Below are positions 20,949 to 29,826 of a DNA stretch of 64,000 bases, in pieces. The stretch is from Pseudomonadota bacterium (lineage in GTDB: Bacteria > Pseudomonadota > Alphaproteobacteria > Sphingomonadales > Sphingomonadaceae). The position numbers and the translations under genes were made by a program. The DNA is taken from contig JBCBSU010000001.1 in the NCBI GenBank assembly GCA_039818985.1, positions 1,080,367-1,144,366 on the forward strand, in the 5' to 3' direction. The notes beneath the pieces are model-generated. The model was given only the letters and a program-made list of their open reading frames with translations. It had not been told where the DNA came from and did not search any database. Every line of letters begins with the position of its first letter. The first letter of the stretch is position 1.

Positions 20949-22277
20949 ATGAATGCACAGCAACCACCATTGGAGCCGCTGCAGGATTCGGCGGCGGGTT
21001 CAGCCCATCGGGGCCGTCACCTGACCGATGCCGATCGCATCTTCATGACAGGCTGGGGGCCACTTGACAGTGCTATTGAACGCCTGATCGGGCGTGGTTT
21101 TCACAAGGCGCTGGATCGTATTGACGCAGGCCTCGAGGCAGGGCGGCTGGAGGCTCATCTGCCCGATGGTACACACCGCCTGTTGGGTGGCCGTGGCGAT
21201 GGTCCTACGGCTGAGGTCACCATTACCAACTGGCGCGCGCTGATGCGACTGGGCCATAGCGGCTCGGTCGGCTGGTACAAGGCATGGGCTCTGGGCGAAT
21301 GGACCAGCCCCGACCCGGTGCCGATTTTTGACCTGTTCATGCGCAACCGGGTTTCTCTGGGCGACGCCGCGCGCGCCTCCGGCCTGGCGCGAATGGTTAA
21401 TCGGCTGGCACATGTTTTTCGCCGCAACAGCCGTAGCCGTGCGCAGAAGAATATCGCCTTTCATTATGACCTGGGCAATGATTTCTACTCTGCCTGGCTC
21501 GATGACAGCATGACCTATTCGAGTGCACTGTTCGCCGAGTTTATCGCCGATACCGAGCCGCTCGAAGAGGCACAGCAGCGCAAGATGCAGGCCATTGCAG
21601 AGCGGCTGCAGGTCGGACCGGGTGACCGGGTGTGGGAGATTGGTTGCGGCTGGGGAGCGCTGTCGCGGCATATTGCCGGGCAGACCGGTGCGCATGTTAC
21701 TGGCATAACCCTCTCGCAGGAACAATTGGACGAAGCCAAATGCCAGGCCGATGCCGGGCCGCATCGCCACCTGCTCGACTATCAACTTACCGATTATCGC
21801 GATGTTACCGGCCAGTTTGACGCCATTGCCAGCGTCGAGATGGTCGAAGCCGTGGGTCAGGAATACTGGCCTGCCTTTCTCGACCAGATAGCGGCGCGGC
21901 TGAAGCCTTGTGGACGCGCGGCATTGCAATATATCGCTATCGCCGATGATGTGTTCGAGAAATATGCCGCCAGCGCCGACTTCATCCAGACCTATATTTT
22001 CCCCGGTGGCCAGCTGTTGTCGCGCAGCAGGTTCCAAGCGCTGGCTGAAGCGCGCGGGCTGCAATGGACTGACGAGATCCCGTTCGGCCTGCACTATGCC
22101 GAGACGCTGCGTCGCTGGCGGCTGCGTTTCGACAGCGCCGTCGCGCAGGACCGCTTGCCTGAAGGGTTTGATGAGCGCTTCGTGCAGCTATGGCGCTATT
22201 ATCTGATGTATTGCGAGGGCGGCTTTCGCGGCGGCGGCATCGATGTCGCACAGGTGACTCTGGTCAAGGCAGAATAA
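20949..22277 (+). CDS. cfa: Cyclopropane-fatty-acyl-phospholipid synthase family protein
   Basis: A 442-residue SAM-dependent enzyme that would methylenate unsaturated acyl chains of membrane phospholipids. An N-terminal lipid-interaction region (about 40-120) precedes the methyltransferase core, with FHYDLGNDFYSAWLDDSMTYS, EIGCGWGALSRH (motif I) and GITLSQEQL. The C-terminus RWRLRFD...EGGFRGGGIDVAQ is family-typical. Several paralogues with different methyl-transfer chemistry exist in alphaproteobacteria, so cfa is tentative. Gene order with phrB and the SDR fits an oxidative or light stress role. Confidence 0.88.
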   Translation: MNAQQPPLEPLQDSAAGSAHRGRHLTDADRIFMTGWGPLDSAIERLIGRGFHKALDRIDAGLEAGRLEAHLPDGTHRLLGGRGDGPTAEVTITNWRALMRLGHSGSVGWYKAWALGEWTSPDPVPIFDLFMRNRVSLGDAARASGLARMVNRLAHVFRRNSRSRAQKNIAFHYDLGNDFYSAWLDDSMTYSSALFAEFIADTEPLEEAQQRKMQAIAERLQVGPGDRVWEIGCGWGALSRHIAGQTGAHVTGITLSQEQLDEAKCQADAGPHRHLLDYQLTDYRDVTGQFDAIASVEMVEAVGQEYWPAFLDQIAARLKPCGRAALQYIAIADDVFEKYAASADFIQTYIFPGGQLLSRSRFQALAEARGLQWTDEIPFGLHYAETLRRWRLRFDSAVAQDRLPEGFDERFVQLWRYYLMYCEGGFRGGGIDVAQVTLVKAE

Positions 22278-22314
22278 ATTCGCCACAACAGCGCGATGTA
22301 TTTCGGAGGATTAT

Positions 22315-23544
22315 ATGAAAAAATGGGGTGTGCTGCTGGCAGCAGTGGCAATGGTGGGCGGGCTTTCGGCCTGCGAACAGGTAAAGCAGGTTGCAGCCGA
22401 TGCCGCCGGTCTGCCAACGGACGATAACGTGCTGTTCTGGACCCAGGATCAGCGCGACAATGCGTTTCGCCAGATGGAGAATCTGACAACGACCCGCACC
22501 ATTTCTGCTGGCGAGCAAAGCTATGACATGGCAGCGGGCGAGCCGCTGGAGCTGGGCACATGGGCCGGTGACAATGGCAAGCAATGGAATCTCACCCAAT
22601 ATATGATGGACCAGCGTGCTGCCGGGATCATCGTGCTGCACAATGGCAAGATCAGGCTGGAAGAATATAGCCTCGATTATGCCGCCGATGGTCGCTGGAC
22701 CAGCTTCTCGGTTGCCAAGTCCTTTGTTTCGACTCTGGTCGGGGCCGCGGTGCAGGATGGCTATATCGAATCGCTCGATGATCCGCTGACCAAATATATC
22801 CCCGAGCTGGAAGGCAGCGGTTACGACGGCGTTACCGTCGAGCAGTTGCTAACCATGACTTCAGGCGTCAAATGGAATGAAGACTATACCGATCCGGAGT
22901 CCGATGTTGCCAAGTTCAACCTCACCAAATCGCAGGATGGCGACAACCCGATCCTGACCTATATGGCGAAACTCGAGCGCGAGGCGGAGCCGGGTACGCG
23001 TTGGCAGTATAACACCGGCGAGACAAACCTGATCGGGGTGCTGGTGTCCAAGGCAACCGGCAAGACGCTGGCCGAATATCTGTCCGAGAAGGTCTGGGCA
23101 CCCTATGGCATGCAGATGGATGCCGAGTGGATTCTGAACGATGGCGGCTTCGAGATTGGCGGCTGCTGTATCTCGGCTTCGCTGCGCGACTATGCGCTAC
23201 TCGGCCAGTTTGTCGCCGGTGGTGGTGTCGCCGATGGCAAGCAGGTAGTACCCGAAGGCTGGTTCACCAAAGCCGGGACAAAGCAGGCCGATATCGGCGT
23301 ACCCGGGCAGGGCTATGGCTATCAATGGTGGACCTATGATGACGGCAGTTTCACCGCGCGCGGAATTTTCGGGCAGAGCATCTTCATCGATCCCGGTCGT
23401 CAGCTGGTGATTGCCACCAGCGGCAATTATCCCGATGCGACCGATGAACGTCTGTCACTGGAACGCAACCGTTTCTTCCGCGCTGTGCAGGCAGCGATCG
23501 ACAGCGAGTCGGTGATGGACAAGGCGATTATGGAAGGGGAGTGA
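22315..23544 (+). CDS. Serine hydrolase lipoprotein, beta-lactamase class C fold
   Basis: A 409-residue exported lipoprotein (signal ending LSAC, Cys20). The catalytic SxxK is Ser132-Val-Ala-Lys135 in FSVAKSF. A YNTGETN segment supplies the second motif (YxN), and GYGYQWW stands in the third-motif region. Such proteins are esterases, DD-peptidases or related hydrolases rather than necessarily beta-lactamases. A GGAGG ribosome site precedes the ATG. It ends at a small C/G hairpin facing the convergent SDR gene. Confidence 0.88.
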   Translation: MKKWGVLLAAVAMVGGLSACEQVKQVAADAAGLPTDDNVLFWTQDQRDNAFRQMENLTTTRTISAGEQSYDMAAGEPLELGTWAGDNGKQWNLTQYMMDQRAAGIIVLHNGKIRLEEYSLDYAADGRWTSFSVAKSFVSTLVGAAVQDGYIESLDDPLTKYIPELEGSGYDGVTVEQLLTMTSGVKWNEDYTDPESDVAKFNLTKSQDGDNPILTYMAKLEREAEPGTRWQYNTGETNLIGVLVSKATGKTLAEYLSEKVWAPYGMQMDAEWILNDGGFEIGGCCISASLRDYALLGQFVAGGGVADGKQVVPEGWFTKAGTKQADIGVPGQGYGYQWWTYDDGSFTARGIFGQSIFIDPGRQLVIATSGNYPDATDERLSLERNRFFRAVQAAIDSESVMDKAIMEGE

Positions 23545-23550
23545 TATCCT

Positions 23551-23564
23551 CCCCGCAAGCGGGG
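23551..23564. repeat. Short C/G palindrome CCCCGC-AA-GCGGGG
   Basis: Six-base arms separated by AA lie in the 25-base gap between two convergent genes. The core resembles the palindrome at 46420-46441 (CCTCCCGCAAGCGGGAGG). It has no proper T-run, so it may be a repeat of that family rather than a standard terminator. Confidence 0.55.
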
Positions 23565-23569
23565 CGGAT

Positions 23570-24292
23570 TTAATCGATCTCAAGCCGGCTATTGGTCTCG
23601 AAATCTGCGATCAGCATAGCGGCGATCTGCACCGCAACCACATCGGGTGTCTTGAGCGATAGCGGGTCTTCGCCGGGATAGGCTTCGGCGCGCATCTTGG
23701 TGCGGGTGCGGCCCGGGTCGACAATCGCGGTGCGCACATTGCTAAGGTTGCGCATCTCCTCGCCATAGCTCGTCACCATGGTTTCCAAGGCCGCCTTGGT
23801 AGCGCCATAGGCGCCCCAAAAGGGGCGCGGCTTGCGGCCGACCGAGCTGGTCAATGCGACCACGCGCCCGGCCTCGCTCTTGCGCAGCAGCGGGTCGAAA
23901 CCGGCAATCAGCGCCTGCTGTGCCAGCACGTTGAGCGTGAACAGCCGGTTCAGCTCCTTGCCATCCTGGGTCGGCACCGGTCCCAGCGACCCAAGCATTG
24001 CGGCGTTGAGGATCAGATAATCCAGTGCGTCCCAGCGGCCGCTGATCGCCGCCGCCAGCCGCGCCACCGAGTCGCCATCAGCAAGATCGAGCGGGGCAAT
24101 GGTTGCCTGACCGCCGGCATCGTAAATCTCCGATTCGACATCCTCCAGCCCCTTGGCCGTGCGCGCCGTGAGGATGATATGCGCGCCGCGACCGGCGAGC
24201 GCTTTGGCGATTTCCGCACCGATGCCGCGACTGGCGCCGGTAACAACGGCCAGCTTGCCGGCAAGCGGCTTGTTTTCATTCGTTTCTGTCAT
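23570..24292 (-). CDS. SDR family oxidoreductase
   Basis: A 240-residue short-chain dehydrogenase. The cofactor motif is TGASRGIG. The usual NNAG is replaced by LNAAM, and the catalytic YGATK is present (WGAYGATKAALE). The ATG at 24290-24292 is 5 bases after the purF stop, so it is in the purF transcript; the longer open frame upstream lies within purF. The relation resembles the YciK-like SDRs that follow purF in many alphaproteobacteria. Substrate unknown. Confidence 0.92.
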   Translation of the reverse strand: MTETNENKPLAGKLAVVTGASRGIGAEIAKALAGRGAHIILTARTAKGLEDVESEIYDAGGQATIAPLDLADGDSVARLAAAISGRWDALDYLILNAAMLGSLGPVPTQDGKELNRLFTLNVLAQQALIAGFDPLLRKSEAGRVVALTSSVGRKPRPFWGAYGATKAALETMVTSYGEEMRNLSNVRTAIVDPGRTRTKMRAEAYPGEDPLSLKTPDVVAVQIAAMLIADFETNSRLEID

Positions 24293-24297
24293 GAAGT

Positions 24298-25755
24298 TTA
24301 TCCTACACGCTCGGCCAGCAGGCTGAACTGGTCCGGACTTTCGCGTTCTTCCAGATCGGTCAGCCGCGTCGGGTAACAGCCGGTGAAGCAGGCATCGCAA
24401 TAGCTGGGATTATTGTCGTCGCGCTCGGCTTCGCCGACAGCGCGGTACAGCCCTTCGATCGACAGGAATGCAAGGCTGTCGGCGCGAATATAGGAACGCA
24501 TTTCCTCGACATTGCGTTTCGCGGCGAGCAGCTTTTCACGCTCGGGGGTATCGACACCATAGAAGCAGCTATGCATGGTCGGCGGGCTGGCGATGCGCAT
24601 ATGCACTTCAGCAGCACCGGCATCGCGCATCATCTCGACGATTTTCGAGCTGGTGGTGCCACGGACGATAGAGTCGTCGATCAGCACCACCCGCTTGCCA
24701 TCGACCAGTGGTCGATTGGCGTTATGCTTCAGCTTGACGCCGAGATGGCGCACGCCATCGCCAGGCTGTATGAAGGTGCGGCCGACATAGTGCGAGCGGA
24801 TGATACCGAGCTCGAACGGCAGCCCCGATGCCTGGGCATAGCCGATCGCCGCCGGGGTACCGCTATCGGGTACCGGGATCACCAGATCGGCATCGACCGG
24901 ATTTTCATCGGCGAGCTGGGCACCGATTGCCTTGCGCACGCTGTAGACCGAGGAACCGTCGACGATCGAATCGGGGCGCGAAAAATAGACATGTTCGAAA
25001 ATGCACGGGCGTGGGCTGAGCTTCTGGAACGGATGGTGCGAGCGCATCACGCCGCCAGTGACAACAACCAGTTCACCCGGTTCGACGCTGCGCAGATATT
25101 CGGCACCGACGACATCGAGCGCCACTGTCTCCGAGGCAAAGATATAGGTATCGCCCAGCCGTCCGATGACCAGAGGTCGGATACCCAGCGGATCACGGCA
25201 GGCAATCATACCCTCGCTGGTCATGCAGATCAGAGAATAGGCGCCCTCGACCCGCTTGAGCGCATCGATGAACCGGTCGATCAGGCTGCGATAATGCGAG
25301 GTCGCGACGAGGTGGATGATCGTCTCGGTATCGGATGTCGACTGGAAGATCGAACCGTCGCGTACCAGATCGCGGCGCAGTTTCACCGCATTGGAAATAT
25401 TGCCGTTATGGGCGATGGCAAAGCCGCCCGAAGCAAGGTCGGCGTAGAGTGGCTGGACATTGCGCAGCGCCGTCTCGCCGGTGGTGGAATAGCGCACATG
25501 GCCAACCGCAAGGCTGCCTTTCAGGGGCCCCATGGTCTGCGGATTGTCAAAATTGCCCGCAACCCTTCCCAGCGCTCTATGGGTATGAAAATGCTCGCCA
25601 TCGAAGCTGGTAATACCCGCGGCCTCCTGGCCGCGATGCTGCAATGCGTGCAGGCCAAGCGCGGTCATCGCTGCCGCATCTTCGGCGCCTGCGACGCCGA
25701 AAATGCCGCATTCCTCGCGTAGCTTGTCATCGTCAAAAGGGTGCGTGGTGAGCAT
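24298..25755 (-). CDS. purF: Amidophosphoribosyltransferase
   Basis: A 485-residue enzyme for the first step of purine synthesis: PRPP plus glutamine to phosphoribosylamine. A 15-residue propeptide precedes the nucleophile Cys16 (EECGIFGV), exposed after processing. The N-terminal Ntn glutaminase has HNGNISNA. The C-terminal phosphoribosyltransferase domain has VVLIDDSIVRGTT, the PRPP loop. The two conserved cysteine clusters of the Bacillus-type enzyme appear near the C-terminus (CDACFTGCYP). It is divergent from hisI across a 161-base gap. Confidence 0.97.
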   Translation of the reverse strand: MLTTHPFDDDKLREECGIFGVAGAEDAAAMTALGLHALQHRGQEAAGITSFDGEHFHTHRALGRVAGNFDNPQTMGPLKGSLAVGHVRYSTTGETALRNVQPLYADLASGGFAIAHNGNISNAVKLRRDLVRDGSIFQSTSDTETIIHLVATSHYRSLIDRFIDALKRVEGAYSLICMTSEGMIACRDPLGIRPLVIGRLGDTYIFASETVALDVVGAEYLRSVEPGELVVVTGGVMRSHHPFQKLSPRPCIFEHVYFSRPDSIVDGSSVYSVRKAIGAQLADENPVDADLVIPVPDSGTPAAIGYAQASGLPFELGIIRSHYVGRTFIQPGDGVRHLGVKLKHNANRPLVDGKRVVLIDDSIVRGTTSSKIVEMMRDAGAAEVHMRIASPPTMHSCFYGVDTPEREKLLAAKRNVEEMRSYIRADSLAFLSIEGLYRAVGEAERDDNNPSYCDACFTGCYPTRLTDLEERESPDQFSLLAERVG

Positions 25756-25824
25756 GGCCGCCGAATCCTCCCGCCGTCTTCGGAGGCCTTATAGATAGGG
25801 GCAGGCATTTTGTCTCGCATTACT

Positions 25825-25842
25825 CTGTCATAAAACTGACAA
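25825..25842. promoter_or_regulatory. Pho-box-like sequence between purF and hisI
   Basis: CTGTCATAAAACTGACAA differs little from the PhoB box (CTGTCATAAATCTGTCAC type). The first 11 bases are identical to those of the series at 33028. It lies in the divergent gap, 70 bases from purF and 74 bases from hisI. Only a motif resemblance is claimed. Confidence 0.35.
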
Positions 25843-25916
25843 ATCTTCAGAAAACTTCCTGACCATCGCTGCTGGACGCTATGCGTCTGAACCGATAGTG
25901 GGATGGCGAAGAAAGA

Positions 25917-26300
25917 ATGGACCCGAATATGAGCCAGTGCTGCCAGGAAGATATCGAAACCGGATCGGTTTTCATGCCCAAATTCGATGCCAATGGGCTG
26001 TTACCCGCCATCGTGACACATGCCGATCATGGCGGCGTGCTGGTGGTGGCTTTCATGAATGAAGAGGCAATCCGCAAGACGCGCGAAACCGGGCGAGTGC
26101 ATTTCTGGTCGCGCTCACGCAAGAAATTGTGGCTCAAGGGCGAAACATCAGGGCATTTCCTCAATGTCGTGGAGATCAAGGTCGATTGCGATCAGGATGC
26201 GCTGTGGATCAGTGCCAATCCCGATGGGCCGACTTGTCACAGAGGGGTGCCATCCTGCTTCTATCGGCGGCTGACCGATGAAGGGCTGGAACCGCTATGA
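25917..26300 (+). CDS. hisI: Phosphoribosyl-AMP cyclohydrolase
   Basis: A 127-residue HisI that opens the adenine ring of PR-AMP in histidine synthesis. Visible motifs are [37 protein letters not shown] and [10 protein letters not shown], supplying the metal-binding Asp and Cys residues. It is single-domain, without the HisE part, as usual in alphaproteobacteria. A 4-base overlap (ATGA) couples it to the following lipoprotein gene. Confidence 0.96.
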   Translation: MDPNMSQCCQEDIETGSVFMPKFDANGLLPAIVTHADHGGVLVVAFMNEEAIRKTRETGRVHFWSRSRKKLWLKGETSGHFLNVVEIKVDCDQDALWISANPDGPTCHRGVPSCFYRRLTDEGLEPL

Positions 26301-26851
26301 GCCGGTATGACAGCCTTTGTCTGATTATCTCGGGCTGTCTGATAGTGTCAGGCTGTGGCGTCGGCAGCGGAGATAAAACCGGAGGCGAGGGCAGCAGTCT
26401 CGATGACGCAGCCATAGCCGCCGGGGTAATTGTTGATCCCGCCGCGCTCGACCTGCAAGGTTTGTATGAGAATGACACCGGGCTGGGCAGCGACCGCTTC
26501 TGCGCAATACGCCGCGATGATGGCAGCTATCAGGTCGGCCTGCTGGCAGTGTTCGGCGCCAACAGCCAGTGCGAGGCCACAGGTGAAGCCAGTATGGCGC
26601 AAGGACAAGTGACCATGCGCCTCACCGATGGCGAGGGGAAGAACAGCTGTATCCTGGAGGCCCGCTTTGATGGTGCAGAGCTGCAGATTGCCGGAATAGT
26701 TGAGGATGATTGCGCGAGCATGTGTTCGCCGCGGGCCAGTTTTGCCGGGGTGGAAATACCGCTGATCGATGACAGTGCGGATGCAGCATTGCGGGCCAAA
26801 GGGCGAGACATTGAATCTCTGTGCAAAATAGAGACGGCGTCGGCGAAATAG
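26297..26851 (+). CDS. Small lipoprotein of unknown function
   Basis: A 184-residue protein with a signal ending in VSGC, followed by a Gly/Ser-rich stretch, so it is probably a periplasmic lipoprotein. Four cysteines in the mature part (e.g. [16 protein letters not shown]) could form disulfides. I recognise no domain. Its ATG overlaps the hisI stop by 4 bases. Confidence 0.7.
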   Translation: MSRYDSLCLIISGCLIVSGCGVGSGDKTGGEGSSLDDAAIAAGVIVDPAALDLQGLYENDTGLGSDRFCAIRRDDGSYQVGLLAVFGANSQCEATGEASMAQGQVTMRLTDGEGKNSCILEARFDGAELQIAGIVEDDCASMCSPRASFAGVEIPLIDDSADAALRAKGRDIESLCKIETASAK

Positions 26852-26886
26852 GCGATCCCGGATGTTTTGGTGAAGGCATGACCTTC

Positions 26887-26915
26887 TTGACGCTTACGTT
26901 AAGGTAATGTATGCA
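26887..26915 (+). promoter_or_regulatory. Promoter with palindromic spacer upstream of the MerR gene
   Basis: TTGACG (26887-26892) and TATGCA (26910-26915) are 17 bases apart. The spacer CTTACGTTAAGGTAATG contains an imperfect dyad of the kind MerR-family proteins bind. A start point 6-8 bases after the -10 falls at about 26922, which is the likely start codon of the MerR gene, implying a leaderless mRNA. Confidence 0.55.
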
Positions 26916-26921
26916 GTCGCC

Positions 26922-27362
26922 ATGTCAGCAAATGATCATGCCCGCATCGAAACCCCCGATATCCATAATCGGGAACATTATTCCATTTCCGACCTGTCCG
27001 CAGAATTCGGTGTCACCGCCCGAGCGCTGCGCTTCTATGAAGATGAAGGTCTGATTGCGCCCGAACGCAATGGCCTGACCCGTGTCTATGACAAGAGGGA
27101 CCGGGCGCGATTGGCCTGGATCATGCGCGCCAAGAATGTCGGCTTCAGCCTTGCCGAAATTCGTGAGATGATCGACCTATACGATCTGGATGATGGCCGA
27201 GCGGTACAGCGCCGGGTGACCATAGAGAAATGCCAGGAGCGTATCGATCTGCTCAGGAAGCAGAAAAAGGACATTGAAAGCTCGATCAAGGAACTCGCGT
27301 CGTTCGTGGAGATGGTCAAGGCCGTCGACCGCGAACAGGAGAGAGCTGAAGCCAGCGTCTGA
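26922..27362 (+). CDS. MerR family transcriptional regulator
   Basis: About 146 residues. A winged helix-turn-helix begins [25 protein letters not shown], followed by [15 protein letters not shown] and a C-terminal coiled coil (about 85-135). No metal-binding cysteines are present, so it resembles the LiuR/SoxR-like group that controls fatty acid or branched-chain degradation. The adjacent acyl-CoA dehydrogenase supports that reading. The ATG at 26907 lies inside the predicted promoter, so 26922 is preferred. Autoregulation is inferred from the spacer dyad. Confidence 0.88.
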   Translation: MSANDHARIETPDIHNREHYSISDLSAEFGVTARALRFYEDEGLIAPERNGLTRVYDKRDRARLAWIMRAKNVGFSLAEIREMIDLYDLDDGRAVQRRVTIEKCQERIDLLRKQKKDIESSIKELASFVEMVKAVDREQERAEASV

Positions 27363-27473
27363 AACGCAAACTGTTCAAGCAGCAGCTACTTCGTGATACA
27401 GGAATATTAAGCTGGCCAGGCCGCCCATGATTTATCAGTAAACAGACAGCAACCATGCAGGACTTGAGAAACC

Positions 27474-29276
27474 ATGCCCAAATATAATGCCCCCGTTCGT
27501 GATACCAAGTTCATCCTTGATGAGGTTCTCGGCCTTGAGAAATATTCCAACCTGCCGGGTTTCGAAAATGCCGCTCCCGATATGGTTGAAGCGGTGCTCA
27601 CCGAGGGCGGCAAATTTGTCGAGGAAGTGATTTTCCCGATTAACCAGATTGGCGACCAGCAGGGTTGCACCCGACATGATGATGGCTCGGTATCGACGCC
27701 GGAGGGTTTCAAGGCGGCTTATGATCAATATTGCGAGGCGGGCTGGGGTACACTGACCTCGCCGGAAGAATTTGGCGGGCAAGGCATGCCGCATGTCATC
27801 GGCTTTGCTTTTGAGGAATATATGACCTCGGCCAATATGGCATTTGGCATGTATCCGGGCCTGACCCATGGTGCGGTTTCGGCGATCCTCGCCAAGGGTA
27901 GCGAGGAGCAGAAACAGAAATACACCCCTAATATGATCTCCGGAAAATGGGGTGGCACGATGAACCTGACCGAGCCGCATTGCGGCACCGATCTGGGTCT
28001 GATCCGTACCAAGGCCGAGCCACAGGCGGATGGTAGCCACAAGATTACCGGCACCAAGATCTTCATCTCCTCCGGCGAGCATGACCTGACCGAAAACATC
28101 ATTCACCTGGTTCTGGCCAAGACGCCGGATGCACCGGACAGCGTGAAGGGTATCTCGCTGTTTATCGTACCCAAATTCATGGTCAATGAAGATGGTTCGC
28201 TGGGTGAGCGCAACGGTGTTTCCTGTGGCTCCATCGAGCATAAGATGGGTATTCACGGCAACTCCACCTGCGTCATGAACTATGATGGCGCGACCGGCTA
28301 TATGGTCGGCGAAGAGAATAAGGGTCTTGCTGCCATGTTCATCATGATGAACGCAGCACGCCTCGGCGTCGGTCTTCAGGGGCTGGGCGTCGGCGAAGTG
28401 TCTTACCAGAATGCCGTGCAATATGCCGGTGACCGGCGTCAGGGCCGCGCCCTCGATGGTGCCAAGGACAAGGACGAGAAGGCCGATACGCTGTTCGTGC
28501 ATCCCGATGTGCGTCGTATGCTGATGGAAGGCAAAGCCATCAATGAAGGCCTGCGCGCGCTGATTCTGTGGGGCGGGCTGCAAGTTGACCTCACGCACAA
28601 GGCGCAGACCGAGGAAGAGCGGCAGATGGCCGATGACCTGATCAGTCTGCTGACCCCGGTTATCAAGGGTTACGGCACCGACAAAGGCTATGAGATCGCC
28701 ACCAATATGCAGCAGGTCTATGGCGGTCATGGCTACATCGCCGAGTGGGGCATGGAGCAATATGTCCGCGATGCGCGTATCGCGATGATTTATGAAGGCA
28801 CCAATGGCGTTCAGGCGATGGATCTTGTTGGTCGCAAACTGGCACAAAATGGTGGCCGGGCAGTGCAGGCTTTCTTCAAGGTCGTCGATGAGGAGTGCGC
28901 TGCTGCCAAGGAAGATGCTGCACTGGCCGATTTTGCGGCACGTCTGGAAAAAGCCAATGGCGAACTGAAAGCGGCAACCATGTGGTTCATGCAGAACGGT
29001 ATGCAGAACCCCAATCATGTCGGCGCAGGTGCGCACAGCTATATGCACATCATGGGTATTGTATCGCTTGGCCTGATGTGGCTGCGCATGAGCAAGGCGG
29101 CGCAGGAAGCGCTGGCCAATGGCAGCGGCAACGCCAAATTCTACGAAACCAAGCTGGCGACGGCACGTTATTTCGCCGAACGGATCATGCCGGATGCAGG
29201 TGCGCTGCGCCGCAAGATCGAGGCCGGCGGTGATGCTATCATGGCGCTTGAGCCGGAGATGTTCGCCGCCGCCTGA
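27474..29276 (+). CDS. Acyl-CoA dehydrogenase with C-terminal extension
   Basis: A 600-residue FAD enzyme of the large acyl-CoA dehydrogenase subgroup (FadE/DmdC-like), about 200 residues longer than classical enzymes. The N-terminal extension is [19 protein letters not shown]. Central motifs include [13 protein letters not shown] and [14 protein letters not shown]. The helical domain has [32 protein letters not shown], where Glu in YEGTNG is the likely catalytic base, followed by the family C-terminal domain. Preceded by the MerR gene, which probably regulates it. Confidence 0.95.
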   Translation: MPKYNAPVRDTKFILDEVLGLEKYSNLPGFENAAPDMVEAVLTEGGKFVEEVIFPINQIGDQQGCTRHDDGSVSTPEGFKAAYDQYCEAGWGTLTSPEEFGGQGMPHVIGFAFEEYMTSANMAFGMYPGLTHGAVSAILAKGSEEQKQKYTPNMISGKWGGTMNLTEPHCGTDLGLIRTKAEPQADGSHKITGTKIFISSGEHDLTENIIHLVLAKTPDAPDSVKGISLFIVPKFMVNEDGSLGERNGVSCGSIEHKMGIHGNSTCVMNYDGATGYMVGEENKGLAAMFIMMNAARLGVGLQGLGVGEVSYQNAVQYAGDRRQGRALDGAKDKDEKADTLFVHPDVRRMLMEGKAINEGLRALILWGGLQVDLTHKAQTEEERQMADDLISLLTPVIKGYGTDKGYEIATNMQQVYGGHGYIAEWGMEQYVRDARIAMIYEGTNGVQAMDLVGRKLAQNGGRAVQAFFKVVDEECAAAKEDAALADFAARLEKANGELKAATMWFMQNGMQNPNHVGAGAHSYMHIMGIVSLGLMWLRMSKAAQEALANGSGNAKFYETKLATARYFAERIMPDAGALRRKIEAGGDAIMALEPEMFAAA

Positions 29277-29297
29277 GCCGCATCCCTATAGTCTTCG

Positions 29298-29342
29298 ATG
29301 CACCGGATTCGGTTTGGAAACGGACCGACTCCGATGCATTTT
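29298..29342 (+). terminator. Intrinsic terminator after the acyl-CoA dehydrogenase gene
   Basis: ATGCACCGGATTCGGT (29298-29313) pairs with ACCGACTCCGATGCAT (29324-29339), 14 of 16 positions, with a 10-base loop and a TTTT run at 29339-29342. It lies 22 bases after the stop. The remaining gap to 29531 is AT-richer and holds nothing else I can name. Confidence 0.7.
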
Positions 29343-29531
29343 GTTAATATTACTCTCCTGTCACTTGTTAATCTTTGTCCGCTAATGTCGTCCAACTGGT
29401 AGCTGGAAGCGACCGGTAACGGGGGTTTCGCGTTCATCCCGGCTCTGATGCCGCCAGTCGCATAAGGCAGAACAATGGCACGGCACAGAGGTATTTGTAC
29501 CGCGGGGCGTGACAATATTGGAGTAGACAGC

Positions 29532-29762
29532 ATGCGTAATTTCTTTGCAGTAAGCGCTGTGGCATTGGCGGCTTCGCTGGCGGCAGCACCGGCCGTGGCT
29601 CAGGACGATTATCCTCCGGCCACGATCGATACCAATGGTGATGGTGTAGCCGATGCCTGGGATCGTGACGGTGATGGTCAGCCCGACGCCTGGGATACAG
29701 ATGCCGACGGCAAGCCCGACCTGTTCGAGCAGGACGGGCAGCAAGGCAGTGATGACGACTAA
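29532..29762 (+). CDS. Tiny secreted Asp-rich repeat protein (thrombospondin type-3-like)
   Basis: A 76-residue precursor. The signal peptide (MRNFFAVSAVALAASLAAAPAVAQ) leaves a mature chain of about 52 residues, dominated by three repeats of roughly 12 residues: DTNGDGVADAWD, DRDGDGQPDAWD and DTDADGKPDLFE. This DxNxDGxxD pattern binds calcium in thrombospondin type-3 and dockerin-like repeats. The ATG at 29532 has GGAG about 10 bases upstream and gives a proper signal. It is a single gene followed by a strong terminator. Calcium binding is inferred. Confidence 0.75.
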   Translation: MRNFFAVSAVALAASLAAAPAVAQDDYPPATIDTNGDGVADAWDRDGDGQPDAWDTDADGKPDLFEQDGQQGSDDD

Positions 29763-29786
29763 TCGTCTGTCACGCTAAAACAAAGG

Positions 29787-29814
29787 GCCGGGGACGCGAG
29801 TCTCCGGCTTTTTT
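29787..29814 (+). terminator. Intrinsic terminator
   Basis: GCCGGGGAC (29787-29795) and GTCTCCGGC (29800-29808) form a 9-bp stem with a GCGA loop, followed by TTTTTT (29809-29814). It ends the Asp-rich protein transcript. Confidence 0.88.
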
Positions 29815-29826
29815 GTATCGGTTACT

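Noticed and set aside
27435-29048. Antisense frame of 537 codons opposite the acyl-CoA dehydrogenase
   Set aside because: Its composition follows the codon third positions of the sense gene and it shows no motif.
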